A stretch of 64,000 nt of DNA from Hyperoodon ampullatus (lineage: Eukaryota; Chordata; Mammalia; Artiodactyla; Ziphiidae): NCBI GenBank assembly GCA_949752795.1, contig OX457061.1, positions 36,364,338 through 36,428,337 on the forward strand. The letters are read 5' to 3'. Under the pieces are notes generated by a model. That model saw nothing but the letters and a program-made list of their open reading frames with translations. It searched no databases and was not told the DNA's origin. Below, one piece after another: positions 53,420 through 64,000 of the stretch (position 1 is the first letter of the stretch; the number at the start of each line of letters is the position of its first letter). The translations under genes and the position numbers were made by a program.

Positions 53420-54690
53420 TCAGCTTGACTGAAGTAATCATTTCATTATGTATATGTGTATCAAATTATCACATTGTACACCTTAAATATATACAATTAT
53501 TTCAGAATTATTTCAAACTAAAGTCATGGCCTCATTCAGGTCCTCATTTTAAAATAAATAAATAATTGGGGGTGCTGGGGTGAGAATGGGGAGGGGCCGT
53601 ATAAGTGAAACCAAGATTGGTCACTAGCTGATAACTGTTCGAGCTATGTGATAGATACTGAGAATTTGAACTTCTGTATATGCTGGAAATTTCCATAATA
53701 ATTTTTTACAGGAAGAGATATATATATACATATAGATATAGATATGTATCTCCAGAGGGAGCCTAGAAGCAGTCACAACCTGGCACAACCTAGTAGCAAC
53801 AAGCACACCCAGCACCCGGATCTTGGGTATTTAAACACCATTCTCCAGTAAAATGAGCCAGACTCTTGGGGGAAATGGCTGATTCTAGGGCTGGGGCAGG
53901 GAAAAAACAAGATGAACCTGAAGCATCCTGTAGGGCCAGAAAGGAAACAGGCCCTGATAAGTCAAAGGGATGCAGGAACCACCCTGAAAGAGCTCCATTA
54001 TGGCCAAGGCTTGCACAAATTTGAGGAACAAAATAAATAACATAGTATTGGATTCTAACCCAAAGTATAAAATAAATTTACATGACTCCATGATATAAAT
54101 AAATGACTGAATGATTAAATGCACTGGGGAAAAGAGACAAGTCTTTCTTACAGAATTCCAAATAATTATGTAGATACCTCCCCCTACAGGAGGTAGAGCT
54201 TAATTTGTGTCTCTACCCACCCCTTGAGGGTAGACTAGATTTAGTGACTTGCTTCCAAAGAACAGAAGAGGGAAAAAGGAAAATGTTAACTTTACAGTGG
54301 CGAAACCTGATAAATACTGTTTTAACCAAGCGATGCCATGTGGTATCAGGATCACTAACATGACAAGAAAGGCGAATTTCACCTCTGTGGTATTCCTTCC
54401 AAAAACTCATAACCCTCATCTACTCATGAGTAAAACAAAAAACCAACAAAAACACCAAGTTAAAATACATTCTACAGGCTACCTGGCCAGTATTGCTCAA
54501 GACTCTCAAGATCGTGAAGAAAAAAACAACAACAACAAGAAAGACTATGAAATTGTCACAGACTAGAGGAGTCTGGGGAGACAGGACATCTAAATGCAGT
54601 GTGGTGGCCTGGACTGGATCCCAGAACAGAAAGAGGACATTAATGGAAAAACTGATGAAATCCAAATAAAGTCTTGAGTTTAGCTTTTAA
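53420..54690 (+). mobile_element. Old L1 3' UTR segments
   Basis: tcacattgtacaccttaaat (53470 region) and, from about 54120 on, cccaccccttgagggtagac, gactagaggagtctggggag and gaaatccaaataaagtcttg, all typical of L1M 3' UTRs. Probably two or more pieces; internal limits are uncertain. Confidence 0.6.
53708..53745 (+). repeat. Short (TA/GATA)n tract
   Basis: gatatatatatacatataga then tatagatatg. Confidence 0.8.
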
Positions 54691-56379
54691 AATTAATAAT
54701 AAGGGAAGGAAGGGAGGAAAGGCAGGAAGGCTGACTCGGAGATTATCAGACCAAATGCTTCTACTTGCTAATAGTTGAATGCTACTATAAAAGGAGCTCT
54801 TAGGAACAGTGGATTCAATCCACAACATCCATGGAAGTTACAGGTAAGGAGTCTCTGCCCCAGCGCCTTACAGATCTTAGGCAGTGGAAACTGCCTACAG
54901 ATTTTAGCTACAGAAACTTAGAAGAACTGTCCTGTGGAAGAAGGCCGAAAGTTAAATTCTTCATAACAAACTGACCTGCAAAATCTGTGCCAAGGGCTTA
55001 AAAAAAAACCAAGTGATATCTGGTCCTTTTCATTTTTCATACAACCATTTGGGTGCTTCCTATGTATCCCCAGCATAACATCTAACACTTTCTACTCTTC
55101 CTCACTAGAAAGGAAAAGATAACATCCTCAACACAGTAAAATTGTTTATGATGGGAACGTGGGAATGGAAAGAAAGGGCACCAAACATCACACAGGGGTC
55201 TTTGTCAAACAGGTCAAGCATAGCCAAGGAAGAGGCAAAGGAGGAGGATCAATGTAACACGGCTGCGTCCTTCTGACCAACATCTATACTTTAAATAAGC
55301 GATCATCAAACATGTTCAAACTTTATGAAAAGAAATGTACATAAAAGTGCAGATATAACCAACCACTAACTTTTTCAGCCTACCAAAGTTAGCAAAATAT
55401 GGGCAAAGATTTAGCAACAGTATGGTGCCTGAATCCTGCTGTTAACGGCACAGAAAGGTGAACCCTGTGCCTTTACCCTCAACCCTGGAAACTGAGCCCC
55501 GTGAAAGTGACAATCCAAAAGAGGCCTTTGCCCCCCAAACGTGTCTATTCAGAAACAAGAAGGGATGTAACCAAAAGTTCTGAAAATTCAAAAGGAATCT
55601 AAAACTCAAGTTCACCTTTCACAAGGACTCAGTGTTTAGTTGTAGGAACTGAGATCCTCCAGGTCATCACCAAAGTATCTGAGGTATGACAAACATTACT
55701 TTAGAGTCGGGGCAAGTTCCACCCTCTCCACAATTTTGATATTATTCCTCTTACTCAAACTCATATTGAGTTAATTTCGCTTACAAGAGAATTAAAGACA
55801 TCACTATAACCTCAGATAGTCACTGTTAAATGTGGGGAATATATTCTGAACTATTTTTTCCTATTCATACACTAACATTATTTTAACCTAAAAACTGGAA
55901 TATGACACATACTATTTTACAATTTGCCTTTTTTTTTTTCCTTTTAGTTAACACAAACACATTATCTAAAACCCTTGGAGCAATAGATGTCTCAGGGCTT
56001 TTCAGATTTTTGAATTTAAATAAAGTGTATATGCTGTGTATTTCAAATAACCCTATCCACCCTGTGTGTTCTAGGGCAGTTCCTATAATTAAATACATTC
56101 AGATTACTGCAATAAGACATATGGATGCTCACACTAAGTGGGATAGTCAAAGATTATAAAGAACCTCATATCCATTCAGGTCAGGTTTTAATACCCAAAG
56201 AATTACACTAAAAAAAAAGTGTGGATATGTATAAAATCTTAAATATCTCTGCATAGCACTAAATAAAGATCTAATTGATAATGGCAACTATGTCTATAGA
56301 AGTAGTATGATTTATTTAACTATTTGTGCTATTACCAGATTTATAGTACCACAAACGACGCTCCAAAGAACATCCTTAG
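54691..56379 (-). other. Upstream intron stretch, nothing recognised
   Basis: Apart from a GGAA/GGAAA patch near 54700-54730 I see no named repeat and no exon. Confidence 0.5.
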
Positions 56380-56500
56380 ATATGGGGATATATGTATATG
56401 TATATGTATAGCTGATTCACTTTGTTATACAGCAGAAATTAACACACAACAGTAGAACAACTATACTCCAATAAAGATGTTTTTAAAATGTTAACAAAAT
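56380..56500 (+). mobile_element. L1 3' end fragment
   Basis: tatggggatatatgtatatg, agctgattcactttgttata and ctatactccaataaagatgt. Confidence 0.88.
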
Positions 56501-56822
56501 AAAATAAAAAACAAAGAACATCCTTATCCATGTGTATCTGTGCACTTGTATGGGTTTCTGTAAGCTAAAACCCTAGAAATGAAACTGCTGAGTCAAAGGG
56601 TAGGAGTGCCAAGTTTAAGAGATTTTGGAAAAATGTCCTTCAAAAAGGCTGTGCTCATTTATACCACCAGCAGTATATGTAAGTACCAATTTCCCTATAC
56701 TCACTCCTACAATGAGTAATCAATCTTACAAAGATTGTAAGTAATCAACCTTAGCTGAATATGATAAATTTTAAAAAATCTCACTGATATTTTATATTTT
56801 TTATTACTGAGGTAAAGTTTGT

Positions 56823-57129
56823 TTACTTATTTATTTATTTATGGCTGTGTTGGGTCTTCGTTGCTGTGCGCAGGCTTCCTCTAGTTGCAGCGAGCGAGGG
56901 CTACTCTTTGTTGTAGTGCACGGGCTTCTCATTGCAGTGGCTTCTCTTGTTGCAGAGCACAGGCTCTAGGGCGCGCGGGCTTCAGTAGTTGTGGCACTTG
57001 GGCTCAGTAGTTGTAGTGCATGGGCTTAGCTGCTCCGTGGCATGTGGGATCTTCCCAGACCAGGACTTGAACTCGTGTCCCCTGCCTTGGCAGGTGGATT
57101 CTTAACCACTGCACCACCAGGGAAGTCCC
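56823..57129 (-). mobile_element. CHR-type SINE, long form, reverse
   Basis: Reverse-complement long form, from ttatttatggctgtgttggg to ccaccagggaagtccc. Confidence 0.92.
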
Positions 57130-57410
57130 TTATTGGTCATTTGAAATATCTTCTTCAGCAAATTACTTTATTCTTTTGAGCTGCTGACTTCTAAAAGCTT
57201 TTATACAATATTGAAAAAACTACCCCGTTCTTCCATACATTAAAATACATTTTTCCTAGTATGCCTTGTGACTCTATAGCACATTCTTTCTTTTCATATC
57301 TAAGTTTTTTAAACATAAATTTACCATTCCTTTGTTTTATGGCTTCTGAGTTTCTAGTCATGCTCAGAAATGCCTTTTTAACTCTAAGATGATAAAAAAT
57401 ATTATATTCT

Positions 57411-57969
57411 GCAGAGAAGAGTTAACACAGCGGGCCTGAGACTGCTATCCTTACAAGGCTTTGTTTGCCAAGGCTGGTCCTTGGCTGCCATGTGGAGACT
57501 TGGATTTCAGGAGGGTTCCCACCATTTCCAGAACTGAAGAGAGTTACTTGCTGTGCCTGAACTGTTTGTGCAAACAATATGCTTTATGCTCAACCGTGGT
57601 TTCCTCCTGAGAATCCAGAATGCTAGTACGTGTTGGGCAGAAGGTGCCAACGTGACCAGCACCAAATAAAAACCCTTGGTAATGAGTCTCTAAAGAATAT
57701 CCCCAGTAGACAACATTTCACACGTGTTGTCAAAACTCATTGCTGAAGGAATTATGCATGTCCCATGTGCCTCAACTGGGAGAGGACTCTCGGCAGCTTG
57801 CACCTGGTTTCCTGCAGACTCCACCTCATGTGCCTTTTCCCTTTGCTCATTTCGTTTTTTATCCTTTTACGGCAATAAATGTTAGCCATGAGTACAAATA
57901 TGTGCAGAGTCCTGTGAATCCTCCTAGCAAGTCATGGAACCTGGGGGTGGTCCTGGAAACCCTGACACA
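57411..57969 (+). mobile_element. Solo LTR of an endogenous retrovirus-like element
   Basis: Ends with a polyadenylation-signal block (cggcaataaatgttagccat), gagtcctgtgaatcctccta, acctgggggtggtcctggaa and accctgacaca. This is a 3' LTR pattern I recognise from mammalian genomes, though I cannot name the family. The 5' limit is an estimate. No gag, pol or env sequence adjoins. Confidence 0.6.
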
Positions 57970-59065
57970 TATATTTATCTATGTTTTCTTCTAGCTCTTA
58001 TGATTCTCCTTTCTGTATCCAAGTCTTTAATCCAGCTGGAGTTTCTTTGGCACATGAGGGATGTAAGAAACCTAGTCTTTTGTGGGTTTTTAAAATCTTT
58101 TTTTCATTGTGAAATAAAACATTTAGAAAAATGCGTACAAAACATAAGTGTAGTTTAATGAGTTATTATAAACACCTATGTAACTACTGCCCAAGTCAAG
58201 AAAAAAAAATTTATTATGAAACTTGTACAAAGAAAGGTTTCTACTCCACTTGGAGTTGGAGAGGACTGAAAGACTGTTGAATATAAAAAAGCACAGTGAG
58301 TTTTAAGGTCACGGAGGTAATTACAGTCAAGCAAGAACGAGAATAGGGTCTTCTGACCTTCAGTCTAAAAACCCTTACCTACCCATGCAACTGTCTACAA
58401 CGATGACCCTGTATTTTATATGATACTATCCTTGTATACTGCACCTTCTACAGGGAGCCCTGTTTGAGAGAATCACCAAAAGGTCATAAGAATTTGCCTC
58501 ATTCAAGTGGTATTTATGACAACGGGAAAATGTACAAATTCAAAGGTCAGAAAACAACACCAGAGAAAGCTCACTACTATGAATAAGAAGCTAAGACCAA
58601 ACATGTCAAACTAAATTTACCCTTCTCCCTGCTCTGCCAAATTCTCTCCTCCATCGAGACCCAGCACCCTGCTATCTTCACCCTGTGAAGCACTAATTCC
58701 CCTATCTAGATCACACATTCACTCACACACTCATTGAAGTATGTACTGAAGCCCTACTGTGTGCCAGAGCTTGGTGGTCATGGGTATAGAGTAGAGAAGG
58801 AAGAGGCAAGGCTGGTGTCCAGGTTTAGCACACGTGTATGGTAACTGCAGTAGAAAGAAAACAACAGAAGGCCTGAGATAGACTGCTCAAGACAAGAGCA
58901 TTTAAGGATGGAGGAAGGAGAGTCTGAAAAAGGGAAGGATAGGCAACAGACAAAAATAGGAAGAAAATTGAGTATGGGGTCATAACAACTCAGGAAAGGA
59001 AAAAATGGACTAGTCAGGAAGAACTGGAAAAAATGTGTTTCCCCATTTAAAAAAAAAAAAACCTA

Positions 59066-59275
59066 GGGGCTTCCCTGGTGGCGCAGTGGTTGAGAGTCCG
59101 CCTGCCGATGCAGGGGACACGGGTTCGTGCCCCGGTCCGGGAAGATCCCACATGCCGCGGAGCGGCTGGGCCCGTGAGCCATGGCTGCTGGGCCTGCGCG
59201 TCCGGAGTCTGTGCTCCGCAACGGGAGAGGCCACAACAATGAGAGGCCCACGTACCACCAAAAAAAAAAAAAAAA
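59066..59275 (+). mobile_element. CHR-type SINE, short form
   Basis: Starts ggggcttccctggtggcgca and ends gcccacgtaccacc plus about 20 A, flanked by aaaaaaccta. It forms an inverted pair with 59473-59677. Confidence 0.96.
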
Positions 59276-59472
59276 AAAAACCTAAAAAATCCTTGCAGGT
59301 AAATTAATGACACAAGTGTAAGAAGCAAGATTTTAAAGCTTTTAAAAGAAAACTGAGAAGAGAAAATTAAAACTCAAGCACAAGGCATTAAAGACTAACA
59401 GGTTAAGATTTTAAAATATCATAAAACACACCATAAAGTAAAAGAATAAGCTATAAATAGCTACAATGTTTT

Positions 59473-59677
59473 TTGGGGGTTTTTTTGGTACGCGGGCCTC
59501 TCACTGTTGTGGCCTCTCCCGTTGCGGAGCACAGGCTCCGGACGCACAGGCTCAGCGGCCATGGCTCACGGGCCCAACCGCTCCGCGGCATGTGGGATCT
59601 TCCCGGACCGGGGCACAAACCCGTGTCCCCTGCATCTGCAGGCGGACTCTCAACCACTGCACCACCAGGGAAGCCCC
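59473..59677 (-). mobile_element. CHR-type SINE, short form, reverse
   Basis: Begins T-rich then ggtacgcgggcctctcactg and ends ccaccagggaagcccc. The duplication gctacaatgtttt flanks it on both sides. Confidence 0.96.
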
Positions 59678-59789
59678 GCTACAATGTTTTCAAATGAAAA
59701 GAAATTGAGTACAGAATATACTTTTAAAATTCCTACAAATCAAGAAAAAGCAAATTAATCCAAAGATTTTAAATGGACAACGAATCTAA

Positions 59790-61320
59790 GCAGGCAATTC
59801 AGTGATGAGAGTCATATATTTAATAACACATAAAAAGACGCTCAATCTCACTGATCAGGAATACGTAAAATTAACACAATAATGAGATACAATTTTGCAC
59901 CCTACACATTAGAAAAACTCTTCAAATGTTGGCAAAGACTGGAAACCAACCAAGAGGAACTCAGGCTCACCACTGATGGGGTGTACACTGATACAGTCTC
60001 TGAAGAACAAAGCTCTAGTTAAGTGGTCGGTCTCTAGTGAGGTTCAAGACGCACATCCCCTTCAACCTGGCACTCCTGCTCCAGGGGAATATACTCTAGA
60101 GCAGTGCCCAGCTGCAAAGTAGCGCAGTTGCAAACTGTTTGTCACCAGCCCTCTAAGAGAAAAGGAACATTTCTTGCTTCACTGAGAAAGTCTTACCAGG
60201 ATAAGAAATGTTAAATAAATTAACAGTGATTGTTGATTTACATTCTGCCGCAAGTTCCCTATTTGCAAGACATAATTCCCCAGTCCTCAGACCACACTTC
60301 TTTGTGTATCACTGTCCTGGAGAAAAACTCCCAGGGAAAGACAAGCACAAGGACACTGTAATAAACTGTTCACAGCCACGGGGTCAGTAAATGCAAAAAA
60401 AAAAAAAAAAAAAAAAAACGGAAACAATCTAAAGGTCAGTCAACAGGAAAATGGATAAAGAAAATGTGGCAGGGTCATACAACAATGAAAATAAGCAAGA
60501 GTCACATGTCACATGGACCAACATGACAGTATCTTAAAAACTAAGATCAAACAGAGAAAGCAAGTTGCAGGATATGTACATTATGGTTCCACTTATGTCA
60601 AGTTTTTAAATGCAATATATACATTGCTTATGATATGTACAGCACAGGAATGACAACCCTTGGTCAAGGAGATAAAAGAGAAGAAAAAATGAAGGGGAGA
60701 GGAGAGAAAAAAAAGAAAGAAAAGGAAAATTTGTAAGGGGTAGCACAGGGTGTTTGAATTGTATCAGTAATGTTTATGTCTTTAAAAAATAAAAGATCTG
60801 GGGCTTCCCTGGTGGCGCAGTGGTTAAGAATCCGCCTGCCTATGCAGGGGACACGGGTTCGAGCCCTGGTCCGGGAAGATCCCACGTGCTGCAGAGCAAC
60901 TAAGCCCGTGCGCCACAACTACTCAGCCCATGCTCTAGAGCCCACGAGCCACCACTACTGATGCCACATACCACAACTACTGAAGCCCATGCACCTAGAG
61001 CCCATGTTCCGCAACAAGAGAAGTCACCGCAGTGAGAAGCCCGTGCACTGCAACGAAGAGTAGCCGCTGCTCGCTGTAACTAGAGAAAGCCCACGTGCAG
61101 CAACAAAGACCCAACGCAGCCAAAAATAAATAATTAAAATAAAAAAAATTTTTAAGTTAAAAAATAATAATAGCTAAATAAATAAAAGACCTGAAGCTAG
61201 TAGCTAGTAGTACAGATTTGGCAAATATGAGTGGGACGTACCTAAGTGTTCCTAAGGTAATTCTCTATACTTTTCTTCATACTTGAAATATTTCATTAGT
61301 TAAAAAGAATATATACACCA
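59790..61320 (+). mobile_element. Old L1 3' region, split by a SINE
   Basis: ctcaatctcactgatcagga, gttggcaaagactggaaacc, ggaaaatggataaagaaaat, gtgggacgtacctaagtgtt and cttgaaatatttcattagtt run in L1 order. A long SINE (60801-61180) interrupts it, and an A24 run sits at about 60395-60418. Confidence 0.7.
60801..61180 (+). mobile_element. CHR-type SINE, long form
   Basis: Starts gggcttccctggtggcgcag and ends gacccaacgcagccaaaaat plus an AT-rich tail. Flanks aaataaaagatctg and aaataaaagacctg differ at one base. Confidence 0.94.
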
Positions 61321-61544
61321 TAATAACTGTTTTACGATACTATATAAAAAGAAGAAAATACATCAGTAATTTTTCTTCTTTATATTTTCATGTACTTTTC
61401 AAATACTCTTCAGTAAAAATACATTTCTTTTTAGAAAAAATAACATACAGAGCAAATTTTTTAAATGAACCCATGTTTCAAGGATAAAGAAATTTAAATC
61501 ACAGAATTTTACAACTTGAAAGGAACCTTAAAGAACATGGAAGT

Positions 61545-61880
61545 GGACTTCCCTGGTGGCGCAGTACTTAAGAATACGCCTGCCAACGCAGGGGACTGGG
61601 GTTTGAGCCCTGGTCTGGGAAGATCCCACATACCGCGTGGCAACTAAGCCCGTGCGTCACAACTACTGAGCCTGCACTCTAGAGCCCACGAGACACAACT
61701 ACTGAAGCCCGTGCACCTATAGCCCATGTTCCACAACAAGAGAAGCCACCACAATGAGAAGCCCACGCACCACAACAAAGAGTAATCCATGCTCCCTGCA
61801 ACTAGAGAAAGCCCACGGGCAGCAATGAAGACCCAATGCAGCCAAATAAATAAAATAAATATATAAATAAATTTAAAAAA
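61545..61880 (+). mobile_element. CHR-type SINE, long form
   Basis: Starts ggacttccctggtggcgcag and ends gacccaatgcagccaaataa plus (AAAT)n. Flanks aaagaacatgg and aaagaatatgg. Confidence 0.93.
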
Positions 61881-61904
61881 AAAGAATATGGTAGAACAAA
61901 AATA

Positions 61905-62690
61905 AGAACGTTTACTGGTAGAAATGCAAAACGGTATAGCCATTTTGGAAGACAACAACTTAGGAAAACTAAACATACTCCTACCATACAATCCAGCAAT
62001 CACACTCCTTGATATTTACCCAAGGAGTTGAAAACTTATGTCCACACAAAGACCTGCACATGGATGTTTACAGCAGCTTTATTCATAATTGCCAACACTT
62101 GGAAGTAACCAAGACGTCCTTCAGTGGGTGAATGGATAAATAAACTGGTACATACAGACAATGGACTATTACTCAGTGCTAAAAAGAAATGAGCTGTCAA
62201 ACCATGAAAAGACATTGAGGAACCTTAAAGGCATATCACTAAGTGAAAGAAGCCAATCTGAAAAGGCTACATACTGTATGATTCTAACTATATGACATTC
62301 TGGAAAAGGCGTAACTATGGAGACAGTAAAAAGATTAGTAGTTGCCAGGGAGGAAGAGGAAAGGAAGGATGAATAAGAAGAGCACAGAGGATTTGTAGGG
62401 CAGTGAAAATACTCTCTGTGGTATTACAATGATGGATATATATTATACGTCTGTGCAAACCCACAGAATATACAACACCAAGAGTGAACCATAATGTAAA
62501 CTATGGATGTGCGGTAATTATGATATGTCAGTGTAGGTTCATCCTTGCTAAAATATGTACCATTCTGGTGAGTGATGTGGATAATGAGGGTGGCTATACA
62601 AATATGGGGGCAGGGGGTGTATGGGAAATCTCTGTACCCTCCTGTCAATTTTGTTGCAAACCTAAAACTGCTCTTAAAAAATAGTCTTTA
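61905..62690 (+). mobile_element. Old L1 3' region
   Basis: accatacaatccagcaatca, gcagctttattcataattgc, gtgggtgaatggataaataa, gatggatatatattatacgt and gttgcaaacctaaaactgct, ending at the A-rich tail where the next SINE inserted. Confidence 0.85.
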
Positions 62691-62899
62691 GGGGCTTCCC
62701 TGGTGGCGCAGTGGTTGAGAGTCCGCCTGCCAATGCAGGGGACACGGGTTTGTGCCCCGGGCCAGGAAGATCCTACATGCCAAGGAGCGGCTGGGCCCGT
62801 GAGCCATGGCTGCTGAGCCTGCGCGTCCGGAGCCACTGCTCCACAACGGAAGAGACCACAATAGTGAGAGGCCCGTGTACCGCAAAAAAAAAAAAAAAA
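62691..62899 (+). mobile_element. CHR-type SINE, short form
   Basis: Starts ggggcttccctggtggcgca, with several private changes (gggccaggaagatcctacat), ending gcccgtgtaccgc plus A18. agtcttta flanks it. Confidence 0.95.
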
Positions 62900-63059
62900 A
62901 AAGTCTTTAAAAAAACATTCAGTCTCAAAGGAAACATATCAGAAACACAGATTCTTAAATCCCCAAATGAACAAACAAACAGTAAAACAAATCCCAGTTT
63001 AGCTTATGTCAGCTATTACATTCGTGTGGGGGAAAAAAATCTACTAAGAATAAATATAT

Positions 63060-63420
63060 TGGGACTTCCCTTTTGGTGCAGTGGTTAAGAATCCGCCAGC
63101 CAATGCAGGGGACATGGGTTCGAGCCCTCGTCCAGGAAGATCCCACACACCACGGAGCAACTAACCGTGCACCACAACTACTGAGCCTGCATTCTAGAGC
63201 CCGCAAGCCACAACTACTGAGCCCACATACTACAACTACTGAAGCCTGTGTGCTTAGGGCCCGTGCTCTGCAACAAGAGAAGCCAACGCAATGAGACGCC
63301 CACGCCCCCCAACCAAGAGTAGCCCCCGCTCGCTGCAACTAGAGAAAGCCCATGCGCAGCAACGAAGACCCAATGCAGCCAAAAATAAATAAGTAAATAA
63401 ATATTAAAGAAAAAAAGATT
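63060..63420 (+). mobile_element. CHR-type SINE, long form
   Basis: Starts gggacttcccttttggtgca and ends gacccaatgcagccaaaaat plus an AT-rich tail. Flanks aagaataaatatatt and aagaatatatt are similar but imperfect. Confidence 0.92.
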
Positions 63421-64000
63421 TTTAAAGAAGAATATATTCATTTACTTTCCATTAAATAATTCTCTAATTCATATTATTCGCTTGTCTTTAATTTCTCTAT
63501 CTAAAGGGAAAGATGGGACCTTCCTTCCTTCTACCCCACAAGGAAGAAATAACCAGTAAAGGTTTAAGGACCTCACTTCAGTGTTATCTACCATTGGCCA
63601 CTGATAACTCTGAAAACATGTAATTATTCCTGAGAAATAAAACTGTCCACGTAAATCACTCATTCTTCATACCTCTCCAAAACATACAACTTTGGCTTCA
63701 GAGTCAAGGAAGAAAGGCTATTTTTTTCACAGGATTATAAAAGGCAAATACTGGCTTTTCACTCATATCATCACTTGTGGAAAAAATATTTTAAAAAATA
63801 AAAAAGAAAGAAGGAAAGAAAAAGCAATAAATCTCTTTCCTTAGATGAATCATCTCTTCATGACAACTTGAACATCAAAACATTCCTTAGAAAGTATGCA
63901 AGAAAAACATTACTCTCAAAAAGACTAGGGAAAGGGCTATATTTAAGGTAGTGATTATCCTTATGTGGTGGAATTTCAGAGGATTCTTTTTTGGCTTACT

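Larger units (their letters stand above)
52068..64000 (-). other. Upstream intron, no coding exon or promoter found
   Basis: Nothing here continues the ECPAS frame upstream of w1, and no GC-rich, CpG-dense block outside the SINEs marks a promoter. The first exon is therefore probably beyond 64000, although a very short coding exon hidden in unique sequence cannot be excluded by eye. About half of the stretch is recognisable L1, SINE or LTR sequence. Confidence 0.65.

Noticed and set aside
57740..57994. 84-codon plus-strand frame
   Set aside because: It falls within the solo LTR and reflects chance openness.
1182..63420. Many similar direct repeats with unique spacers, superficially array-like
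   Set aside because: They are dispersed SINEs with individual target duplications in a mammalian genome, not a CRISPR array.
63967..64000. Sequence cttact at the window edge, a possible minus-strand donor (agtaag)
   Set aside because: Only a few bases of context are visible and no reading frame can be tied to ECPAS w1.

Overview
The window is mammalian nuclear DNA, almost certainly from a cetacean. The evidence is two dozen tRNA-derived SINEs of the cetartiodactyl CHR type, in a short form of about 200 bp and a long form of about 330 bp that begin ggcttccctggtggcgcag or a close variant. These sit beside cetartiodactyl L1 3' ends (gctgattcactttgttatac). I see none of the ruminant BovB or Bov-A2 repeats. 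Several SINEs still have perfect target-site duplications, so they inserted recently.

The only gene I can support is the minus-strand gene ECPAS (also called ECM29 or KIAA0368), the proteasome adaptor and scaffold protein. I could place 29 consecutive internal coding exons, here called w1 (highest coordinates, 5' side) to w29 (lowest, 3' side). They run from 52067 down to 2196. All exon joins keep phase, and together they give 3,425 nt, or 1,141 whole codons plus one split codon, of open reading frame. This is roughly the N-terminal 60% of a protein of about 1,845 residues. The start codon, 5' UTR and promoter are not visible, and no CpG-island-like stretch occurs between 52068 and 64000. The C-terminal third lies beyond position 1. 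Two introns start with GC instead of GT (after w21 and after w29), and one intron is only 93 bp.

Everything else is intronic or upstream, and mostly transposon debris. Positions 1-2195 hold the start of the intron after w29. Positions 2196-31880 are exon-dense (w29 to w7). Positions 31881-43497 hold w6 to w2 with wider spacing. Positions 43498-51936 are one 8.4 kb intron. Positions 52068-64000 are a repeat-rich upstream intron. SINE orientation is lopsided: about 20 of 24 lie on the plus strand, antisense to ECPAS. Points of structural interest are two sites where successive retrotransposons used the same target (16672-17138 and 18374-18710), two inverted SINE pairs, a near-identical pair of young SINEs, a 36-bp tandem repeat and a solo LTR.

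I found no undescribed biological system. Many short open frames in the window are translations of SINEs, L1s or microsatellites.
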